Shown: positions 35,772-41,134 of the stretch, one piece after another
How the letters are laid out: each line of letters starts with the position of its first letter
How positions within the stretch are numbered: position 1 is the stretch's first letter
Position numbers and translations under genes: made by a program
DNA from: Sulfurovum sp.
GTDB lineage: Bacteria > Campylobacterota > Campylobacteria > Campylobacterales > Sulfurovaceae
DNA length: 41,134 bases
NCBI GenBank assembly: GCA_020721775.1
Contig: DYLZ01000005.1
Coordinates: 1-41,134, forward strand
Direction: 5' to 3'
Notes under the pieces: generated by a model
What the model was told of the DNA's origin: nothing
What the model saw: only the letters and a program-made list of their open reading frames with translations
The model's database searches: none

Positions 35772-37086
35772 ATTTTTCTACTAGTGTTGCCAAAAGCTGT
35801 GATCCTGCAAGCTCGGTGATCTTGGCTTTGTAAACTTTGCCAAATTCTATTGTCAAATCAGATGTATCATTTACAAGCAGCTCTCCATCAATTTCAACCG
35901 CCCAGCTAAGAGGCCTTGCACTTAGTAAATACTCATGTTCCTCGCTCACATTGTCAATCACAATATCAATATCTTTGCCAACCATTTTTGACAGTGATGT
36001 CAATGTTGTTTCATTTACTATATCTCCCAAGATTTTTGCTCTTTTATCAATAATTTTTTGTGGGATCTGTTCCATATCAAATGCGCTTGTCTCTTCTTCG
36101 TTAGAGTAACTAAACACATTTGCCCTGTCAAATCCAAACTCTTTTGTAAACTCGCAAAGCTCTTTAAAGCTCTCTTCGCTCTCCCCTGGATGTCCTACTA
36201 TAAATGTAGTTCTTATAAATGCGTCCTCTTTGCTCTTCATATACTTTAAAAGTTCTTTTGTTTTAACCTCTCCAAAACCTCTTTTCATAGTACGCAACAT
36301 ATCATCATCGCAATGCTGGATAGGCATATCATAGTAGGTTTGAAAAACTTTTGACTCGGCAATTTTGTCTATAAGCTCAAAAGTTGTAGTGCTTGGATAT
36401 AGGTATAGTATCCTTGCGCTCTTTACGCCTTCTATTTTTTCAACGGTATTTATCAGCTCAACAAGTCCGTCTTTTAGCCCCATGTCTCTGCCATAGCTTG
36501 AGCTATCTTGAGATATAAAACTAAAGTCCCAAAAACCTTTTTTAACAAGCGATTGAATCTCTTTTACTATCGAACTTAGTGTTCTTGAGTGAAGCTTGCC
36601 TTTGAAATGCGGAATTGCGCAAAAAGAACAGGCTTGGTTGCATCCTTCTGCTATTTTGATATATGCGTGATAGTTTGAGCCTGTGATCACTCTCTCGTTT
36701 GTATCGTCAGCTAAAAATACTTCACTAGAATAATTACTTTTTTTAAGCTCTATCAACTCATCTATCTTGTCATAATCGCCTACACCTGTAAATATGTCAA
36801 CTTCTTTTAGCTCTTTTTGCAATTCATCTTTATATCTCTCGCTCAAACACCCGCTCATAACAAGCAAAGAGTCTTCTTTTCTTGCTTCATGAAGGTTTAG
36901 TATAGTATTTATAGACTCTTCTTTTGCGGCATCTATAAACCCACAGGTATTGACAATGATGACATCTGCGCCTTTTGGATCGTCAACTATTTTATAGTCA
37001 CTCAAACGACCAAGCATCACTTCGCTGTCAACTAAATTTTTGGCACATCCCAGACTTACCAAGTGGAGTGTTTTTTCACTCTTCAT
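35755..37086 (-). CDS. rimO: Ribosomal protein S12 methylthiotransferase RimO
   Basis: RimO methylthiolates an aspartate of ribosomal protein S12. The 443-residue protein has the MTTase domain cysteines (VSLGCAKNLVDSE, VNTCGFIDAAKEES, MSGCLSERY), the radical SAM motif AEGCNQACSFCAIPHFKG (C-x3-C-x2-C), and a C-terminal TRAM domain. SLGCxKNLVDSE and CAIPxxKGxxxSR separate RimO from MiaB, which is also in this window. The start overlaps the ankyrin gene by 11 bases. Confidence 0.96.
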   Translation of the reverse strand: MKSEKTLHLVSLGCAKNLVDSEVMLGRLSDYKIVDDPKGADVIIVNTCGFIDAAKEESINTILNLHEARKEDSLLVMSGCLSERYKDELQKELKEVDIFTGVGDYDKIDELIELKKSNYSSEVFLADDTNERVITGSNYHAYIKIAEGCNQACSFCAIPHFKGKLHSRTLSSIVKEIQSLVKKGFWDFSFISQDSSSYGRDMGLKDGLVELINTVEKIEGVKSARILYLYPSTTTFELIDKIAESKVFQTYYDMPIQHCDDDMLRTMKRGFGEVKTKELLKYMKSKEDAFIRTTFIVGHPGESEESFKELCEFTKEFGFDRANVFSYSNEEETSAFDMEQIPQKIIDKRAKILGDIVNETTLTSLSKMVGKDIDIVIDNVSEEHEYLLSARPLSWAVEIDGELLVNDTSDLTIEFGKVYKAKITELAGSQLLATLVEKYEPII

Positions 37087-37600
37087 TTATTTCCTCGTTT
37101 TCTAACTCTTCTAAAAATTTTACTACGCTTTTTTGCCCCATTTTTACCGCATACTCAATTGCGCTCATACCACTTTTATCTTTTCCGTCCGGCTTGGCTC
37201 CGTTTTTAAGAAGAAGCTTGATCATATCAATATCATTAAAACAGCCGGCAAGCATAATAGGAAGTATACCGCTTTTGCGTTTAGTAGTATTTGGGTCTAT
37301 ACCGCTGTCAATGCAAAATTGAACTATGTCGTATCTTTTAAATTTGATAGCAATATCCATAATCCCCACGCCTTCCCTGTCTATGGCAAATATATCTGCG
37401 CCGTTTTCTACTAAGAACTTAATGAGTTCTAAACTTGCACCTTTTCGGACTGCATAGTTTAAAACGCTTACCTCATTCGGGCTATCTAGATCATACTCTT
37501 CACCTATGACAAGTGTTTGATTTATATCTTCACCTTCAGCAAGGAGTTTTTTTAATTCTGCTATAGAGTCTCTATCTATTGCATTTGAGAAGCTGCTCAC
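37076..37600 (-). CDS. Ankyrin-repeat protein
   Basis: A 174-residue soluble protein made almost wholly of about four ankyrin repeats (VSVLNYAVRKGASLELIKFL, VGIMDIAIKFKRYDIVQFCI, SGILPIMLAGCFNDIDMIKL, MSAIEYAVKMGQKSVVKFLE), each followed by an ENGADI/SGIDPN/NGAKPD loop. Ankyrin repeats bind proteins; no partner or activity can be read. No signal peptide is seen. The start is GTG at 37600, with AAAGGA about 6 bases upstream. It shares a transcript with rimO and tilS. Confidence 0.85.
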   Translation of the reverse strand: MSSFSNAIDRDSIAELKKLLAEGEDINQTLVIGEEYDLDSPNEVSVLNYAVRKGASLELIKFLVENGADIFAIDREGVGIMDIAIKFKRYDIVQFCIDSGIDPNTTKRKSGILPIMLAGCFNDIDMIKLLLKNGAKPDGKDKSGMSAIEYAVKMGQKSVVKFLEELENEEINEE

Positions 37601-37650
37601 ATTTTATCCTTTATCGTAATCGTATTGTAACAATTTTTATTTATAGTTAC

Positions 37651-37675
37651 TTTGCTTAGATATTATCTAAGCAAA
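37651..37675. repeat. Perfect 11-bp inverted repeat between divergent genes
   Basis: TTTGCTTAGAT (37651-37661) and ATCTAAGCAAA (37665-37675) are perfect complements with a 3-base spacer. It sits 51 bases before the ankyrin gene start on one side and 19 bases before the small ORF on the other. It may be an operator for both directions or an RNA hairpin in the small ORF's leader; no T-run follows on the plus strand. Confidence 0.6.
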
Positions 37676-37693
37676 ATTAAAAAAAGGAAACAC

Positions 37694-37822
37694 ATGAAAT
37701 TAAAAACTATACTAAAAAAGATATTTAAAAATGAGAGCAAAAATTCACAAATTTCAAGAAAAATAAAAGAGTTAGCAAAATCAAGAGAATTTGATTATCT
37801 TGTAGATGTAAAAAAGATATAA
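37694..37822 (+). CDS. Small basic protein, 42 residues
   Basis: This short ORF begins at an ATG with AAAAAGGA 6 bases upstream, as good a ribosome site as its neighbours have. The product, starting MKLKTILKKIFKNESKNSQ and ending FDYLVDVKKI, is Lys-rich with an amphipathic N-terminal helix and no membrane segment or cysteine. I do not recognise it. It lies alone on the plus strand between the divergent ankyrin gene and convergent panD, behind the 11-bp inverted repeat. The ribosome site and clean gap support a real gene. Confidence 0.55.
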   Translation: MKLKTILKKIFKNESKNSQISRKIKELAKSREFDYLVDVKKI

Positions 37823-37839
37823 TTTTTACTCCACAGTTA

Positions 37840-38208
37840 TTATTCAAGCCCCTCAAGAAGTTGCGCTATAGTATTGTCATCTTCTAATATAACCAATTTT
37901 GGTTTATAAGTAGAAGCTTCTTTGTGATCCATCTGGGCATATGCTATGATGATGATCTTATCTCCCACATGAACTTTTCTAGCAGCTGCACCGTTAAGGC
38001 AAATATCCCCTTTTCCTGCTTCACCTGCTATGATGTATGTAGAAAATCTCTCGCCATTATTGATATTTACTATATCAACTTTTTGCCCTATAAGCATACC
38101 GGCAGCATCAAGCAGATTGGCATCTACTGTAATGGAACCGACATAGTTAAGATTAGCATCCGTAACAGTGGCACGATGGATTTTGCTTTGAAGCATAGTT
38201 ATAGTCAA
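37840..38208 (-). CDS. panD: Aspartate 1-decarboxylase PanD
   Basis: PanD decarboxylates aspartate to beta-alanine for pantothenate and CoA synthesis. It is made as a proenzyme that cleaves itself to form a pyruvoyl group. The 122-residue sequence has [20 protein letters not shown], with the cleavage site between G24 and S25, and the downstream [27 protein letters not shown] core. The start is TTG at 38208, because GAGGA lies about 7 bases upstream; the ATG four codons later is too far from it. It follows the ferredoxin gene by 54 bases. Confidence 0.95.
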   Translation of the reverse strand: MTITMLQSKIHRATVTDANLNYVGSITVDANLLDAAGMLIGQKVDIVNINNGERFSTYIIAGEAGKGDICLNGAAARKVHVGDKIIIIAYAQMDHKEASTYKPKLVILEDDNTIAQLLEGLE

Positions 38209-38262
38209 TGCTTTTTCCTCTAATATTAAGATTTATCGTAATTATACTAAAAAATTGTGATT

Positions 38263-38643
38263 TTAATGTTGAACAAGAGTTTTAGGCTCTATCGGCTCAC
38301 CCCACATCTCTGTCGGGATCACATACTCTTCAACTACATTGCCGCCTATAATATGCTCTTCTATGATCCTATCTATCTTTTCTTTATTTAGATTTACATA
38401 CATTGTATGCCCCGGCTCAACAAGCATGACAGGTCCAAGCTGACATCTGTTCAAACAGCCTGTTTGTATCGGCTGGACTGTTGAAATGATGCCTTTTTGC
38501 ATAAGACTTTGCGCCATATACATAAAAAGCTGTTGAGACTCTGCGCTTGCTTGACTTACACAGCTTGGCTTTGGCATACCGGCAGGCGCGCTTTGCTGGC
38601 ACTTGAAAATGTAAAATGCCGGTTGTGGTACTGAATAGTTCAT
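38263..38643 (-). CDS. Thioredoxin-like [2Fe-2S] ferredoxin
   Basis: A 126-residue soluble electron carrier of the thioredoxin-like [2Fe-2S] ferredoxin family, homologous to NuoE. The ligands are C15-x12-C28 (FKCQQSAPAGMPKPSC) and C63-x3-C67 (TGCLNRCQLGP), the exact family spacing, and the VEPGHTMYVNL strand is present. AAGGA precedes the ATG. The genome's complex I operon lacks a cluster-bearing NuoE, so this is the only NuoE-fold protein with a cluster in the window. Its partner is unknown. Confidence 0.85.
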   Translation of the reverse strand: MNYSVPQPAFYIFKCQQSAPAGMPKPSCVSQASAESQQLFMYMAQSLMQKGIISTVQPIQTGCLNRCQLGPVMLVEPGHTMYVNLNKEKIDRIIEEHIIGGNVVEEYVIPTEMWGEPIEPKTLVQH

Positions 38644-38725
38644 TGTTTTTCCTTGAATAAGAGTAATTTTATCCTAATAATACCAAAGTTTTTTTAATGT
38701 TTCTTAAATTCGCGATAAATTGTTT

Positions 38726-38764
38726 AAAAAGTGGATTGGCAAACCCATCCTACGCGCCAATCAC
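38726..38764 (-). terminator. Hairpin after murE: intrinsic terminator or REP-like palindrome
   Basis: On the minus strand, GTGATTGGC (38764-38756) pairs with GCCAATCCAC (38740-38731) with one bulged base, followed by TTTTT (38730-38726), 13 bases after the murE stop. This fits an intrinsic terminator. The same segment begins GTAGGATGGG and ends CCAATCC, a pattern reminiscent of REP elements with a GTAG foot, so it may also be a mobile palindrome. Confidence 0.6.
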
Positions 38765-38777
38765 CAATAGCTGCTCA

Positions 38778-40064
38778 CTACCGATTATTTAAATACTCTC
38801 TAACAACTTCCCTGTCATCGAAATGGTGCTTTACGCCTTTTATCTCTTGATAATCCTCGTCGCCTTTACCCAGTATCAATAGCGCTTCTCCTGCGCCAAG
38901 CTCGTCTATTGCTCTTTGTATTGCCTCTTTTCTCTCAATGATCACATTAACATTATCTTTACCCTCAAGCCCTGCCATAATTTCGCTAATGATAGCTTCA
39001 GGCTCCTCATCCCTCGGATTATCGCTTGTTACATATATCTTATTTGCAAATCGGCCTACGACCGCACCCATGCGAGGACGCTTAAGCTTATCTCTGTTTC
39101 CGCCTGCTCCAAATACCACTGAAAGCTTTTTGTCTTTCATGCTTTGAAGCACTTGAAGGATCCCGTCATCAGTATGGGCGAAATCCACGATAACCAAAGG
39201 ATCGCGGCTTACTACTTCCATTCTTCCGGCAACTCCGCCAAAATCCTCGACCACATCACATATCTGCTGTAATGGTTTATTTGTCAAAAGCGCTACGGCT
39301 CCGATTGCTGCCATTAAATTGTAAAGATTAAATAATCCTACCATATGCGAGTGGAATGTTGCTTCTTTTTCTAAATATTTTATATAAGCCGTAATCCCAT
39401 TTTGGAGTGAAAATGCCTGAACTTTAAATGTTGCAGGATTATCAACCCCGTAACTATAAGCATTGATAGGATTATATGTCAAATGCGCAAGATCGTCTTT
39501 ATTTAGCAACTTCATAGATCCATCTGCAAAAAACAGACTTTTTACCCTTCTATACTCTTCTATCGTTTTATGATAGTCAAGATGATCTGCGGTAACATTT
39601 GTATGAATTTTCAATGCAAATTCTATGCCTTCTATTCTTTTTTGCTCGATTGCATGTGAGCTTACTTCCATGATAAAATATCTACAGCCCATATCATATG
39701 CCTGTTTCATATGATATATTGTTTCAAAGACAGATGGCGTTGTCATTGATCTCTCTTTCAGTCTCTCTTCGTTTGCAAAAAATCCTCTAGTTCCCTGCAG
39801 CGCGACTTTTTCTCCAAGATCAAGCAAAATGGAATAGATAGCTCCACTCACAGTCGTTTTGCCATTAGTTCCTGTTACGCCTACAACTTTAAGATCATTG
39901 AGATCCCATATCTCTATAAGTTTATCGGGTGTGATACTCTCACTCTCTATCCCAGTCATATATTTACTATTTTGATTTGTTTGCAAAAGAAGAGTCTCGT
40001 CATCTATCTCTTTTGTATTATCTGTTATATAGTTGTATTTGAGGTATGAGAACGGGATCTTCAC
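38778..40064 (-). CDS. murE: UDP-MurNAc-tripeptide synthetase MurE (meso-DAP adding)
   Basis: MurE adds meso-diaminopimelate to UDP-MurNAc-L-Ala-D-Glu in the cytoplasmic phase of peptidoglycan synthesis. The 428-residue protein has the ATP motif GTNGKTT at 65-71, MEVSSHAI, TNVTADHLDYH, and DNPR at 348-351, the signature of DAP-specific rather than lysine-specific enzymes. The usual GKGHEDYQ is GKGDEDYQ here (D402). The start is set at GTG 40064, with AAGGA 5 bases upstream; a TTG 11 codons earlier is open but has no ribosome site. It is followed by a hairpin terminator. Confidence 0.95.
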   Translation of the reverse strand: MKIPFSYLKYNYITDNTKEIDDETLLLQTNQNSKYMTGIESESITPDKLIEIWDLNDLKVVGVTGTNGKTTVSGAIYSILLDLGEKVALQGTRGFFANEERLKERSMTTPSVFETIYHMKQAYDMGCRYFIMEVSSHAIEQKRIEGIEFALKIHTNVTADHLDYHKTIEEYRRVKSLFFADGSMKLLNKDDLAHLTYNPINAYSYGVDNPATFKVQAFSLQNGITAYIKYLEKEATFHSHMVGLFNLYNLMAAIGAVALLTNKPLQQICDVVEDFGGVAGRMEVVSRDPLVIVDFAHTDDGILQVLQSMKDKKLSVVFGAGGNRDKLKRPRMGAVVGRFANKIYVTSDNPRDEEPEAIISEIMAGLEGKDNVNVIIERKEAIQRAIDELGAGEALLILGKGDEDYQEIKGVKHHFDDREVVREYLNNR

Positions 40065-40128
40065 TTTTATCCTTCGTATAATATATTTATCAATCAAAGT
40101 TTAAAATATTGATTGAGGTTCTATAAAA

Positions 40129-40284
40129 CTCATAGCTCTCACAAAAGCTAATAATAAACAAGTTTTTTCCTTTTAGGATGAAGATACCTACATATAAAAC
40201 GTCTTGTGTTAGCTTTATTAAATCATCTATAGGATGCTAAGGAGAGATTAAAAACTTCTACCTTTTATATAACGAAGCTATGAG
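40129..40284 (+). ncRNA. Candidate bridge RNA of the IS110 element
   Basis: The non-coding region before the transposase can fold into a closed structure: CTCATAGCT (40129-40137) pairs perfectly with AGCTATGAG (40276-40284). Inside it, AAAGCTAA (40144-40151) and ACAAG (40158-40162) pair with TTAGCTTT (40209-40216) and CTTGT (40203-40207), leaving internal and terminal loops. IS110-family transposases use a structured RNA from a non-coding end of the element, with loops that pair with donor and target DNA. Size and position fit; loop-to-target pairing could not be tested. Confidence 0.35.
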
Positions 40285-40316
40285 ATTTTAAACTATCACA
40301 AACCTTGGAGGAAATT

Positions 40317-41134
40317 ATGTATTATGTTGGAGTTGACATTGCTAAAGATAAACACTTCGTTTGTATTTTAGATACCTTAGGTGAAATTGCCTGTAAACCA
40401 TTCTGGATTTATAGTGATATTTCGGGTCTTAGAAAACTTCTTAAGCAATTAGCTGAACTCTCTTCGGATAGTAATGATTTTATCATTGGCATAGAATCAA
40501 CCGGGGCATTTAGCGAGAACTTTTATAGTTATATGAGTGATGAGAATTACAAAGTAGTTTTACTCAATTCATACCAAACTGCAAAGTATAGAGACTTCTC
40601 TACCATTAAAAAGATTAAGAATGATTCTATTGATGCTTATGTTATAGCCGAGCTTTTAGCTACCGGCAAATATAGATCAAGCTACATCAGTAATGAAGAT
40701 TATCACAATTTAAAAGTTTTAAACAGGCTCAAAAAATCATTGGATGATAAGATAAAAACGGTTAAAAGAGAGATATCAACTGTTATGGCTACAGTAAATC
40801 CTGAGATTGCCACTGTTTTTCCAAATATCTTTACAAAAACGGCATTGGCGATCATTAAAGCCTATCCAACAGCATTGGATATTCAAAAAGCTACGCCTAA
40901 AAAGCTAACCAAGCTGTTTCGCCATATTAAAGGTAATAACTTTGGCGATGAAAAGGCTAAGCGGTTAATCGAACTTGCCAAATCTTCCATCTATACAGGT
41001 CGAGCTTATGAATCAAGAGCTTTAATGATCAAGACTAATATTAGTATATTAGAGCTTTTATGTCAAGAAAAAGATGAAGTTGAAAAACAAATTAATGATT
41101 TAATCAACTCTAAACTTGATGATGATGCCTCCAA
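40317..41134 (+). CDS. IS110-family transposase (3' end outside window)
   Basis: The frame is open from ATG 40317, preceded by GGAGG, to the right edge, giving 272 residues. The N-terminal RuvC-like DEDD domain has all four acidic residues: D7 in YVGVDIAKDKHF, E60 in IGIESTGAFSENF, and D103/D106 in KNDSIDAYVIAEL. A coiled-coil region follows (about 125-155), then helix-hairpin-helix-like sequence (FRHIKGNNFGDEKAKRLIEL). The C-terminal Transposase_20 domain with its catalytic serine lies beyond the edge, so it cannot be said whether the gene is intact. No frameshift is seen in the visible part. Confidence 0.9.
   Translation, partial: MYYVGVDIAKDKHFVCILDTLGEIACKPFWIYSDISGLRKLLKQLAELSSDSNDFIIGIESTGAFSENFYSYMSDENYKVVLLNSYQTAKYRDFSTIKKIKNDSIDAYVIAELLATGKYRSSYISNEDYHNLKVLNRLKKSLDDKIKTVKREISTVMATVNPEIATVFPNIFTKTALAIIKAYPTALDIQKATPKKLTKLFRHIKGNNFGDEKAKRLIELAKSSIYTGRAYESRALMIKTNISILELLCQEKDEVEKQINDLINSKLDDDAS

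Larger units (their letters stand above)
40098..41134 (+). mobile_element. IS110-family insertion sequence, left part
   Basis: An IS110-type transposase gene with a 220-250-base non-coding region in front lies directly upstream of murE and is cut by the window edge. IS110 elements lack long terminal inverted repeats, so the left boundary cannot be fixed; it is placed just past the widest possible murE reading frame. The CAATCA/TGATTG pair at 40091-40115 may be near the end. Confidence 0.65.

Noticed and set aside
40062-40097. Upstream TTG start for murE adding 11 residues
   Set aside because: No ribosome site there, while GTG 40064 has AAGGA at the right distance and begins with an ordinary MurE N-terminus.
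1-41134. tRNA, rRNA, tmRNA, CRISPR array
   Set aside because: No cloverleaf-like, rRNA-like or regularly spaced direct-repeat sequence was recognised by eye in the intergenic gaps, all of which are under 300 bases.

Overview
The window is AT-rich chromosomal DNA from a member of the Campylobacterota (Epsilonproteobacteria), most likely a free-living, respiring lineage of the Sulfurimonas/Sulfurovum/Sulfuricurvum kind. The evidence is an HP0268-type nuclease gene directly upstream of miaB, a complex I operon with the cysteine-free HP1264-like replacement for NuoE, short NusA and TilS proteins, and many AAGGA ribosome sites feeding ATG, GTG or TTG starts. The genus is an inference; no rRNA is present.

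Layout. 1-1039 (-): 5' part of a major outer-membrane porin gene running off the left edge. 1192-2091 (+): miaA. 2169-19496 (-): one 15-gene complex I operon, nuoA-B-C-D, a NuoE-like stub, a NuoF/GltD-type flavoprotein, two tandem NuoG paralogues, then nuoH-I-J-K-L-M-N, closed by a hairpin terminator. 19701-21703 (+): an operon behind a consensus FNR/Dnr-type box (DUF2249 protein, 12-TM NnrS/heme-copper-oxidase-like protein, DUF59 protein). 21750-24927 (-): a minimal sugar PTS (HPr-EI fusion and EIICB, no EIIA). 25026-27795 (-): amrS-amrB-pcm-TPR. 27941-30302 (+): AAA ATPase and L,D-transpeptidase. 30471-31595 (-): nusA. 31763-34758 (+): HP0268 nuclease, miaB, DUF374 acyltransferase, Xer recombinase. 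34791-37600 (-): ankyrin protein, rimO, tilS. 37694-37822 (+): a 42-aa small ORF. 37840-40064 (-): murE, a thioredoxin-like [2Fe-2S] ferredoxin, panD. 40098-41134 (+): the left part of an IS110-family element with a structured upstream region, cut by the right edge.

How it fits together. The centre is an ion-pumping complex I whose electron-input module is rebuilt. The NADH/FMN domain of NuoF is gone; only a NuoF-like Fe-S segment remains, fused to an NADPH-type GltD/NfnB flavoprotein. It feeds two NuoG-like proteins that differ by exactly one [4Fe-4S] binding site. This resembles the SfrAB-type NADPH oxidoreductase grafted onto a membrane complex I, and NADPH (or ferredoxin) rather than NADH is the inferred donor. 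The adjacent FNR/Dnr-controlled operon points to low-oxygen or nitrogen-oxide respiration. The rest is mostly housekeeping: tRNA A37 modification by MiaA and MiaB, tRNA lysidine by TilS, S12 methylthiolation by RimO, peptidoglycan precursor synthesis by MurE, and pantothenate precursor synthesis by PanD.

Most worth a second look: the hybrid complex I, the IS110 leader as a possible bridge RNA, the FNR-box operon, the EIIA-less PTS with a predicted leaderless mRNA, and the AMMECR1-less AmmeMemoRadiSam operon. No tRNA, rRNA, CRISPR array or prophage was seen.
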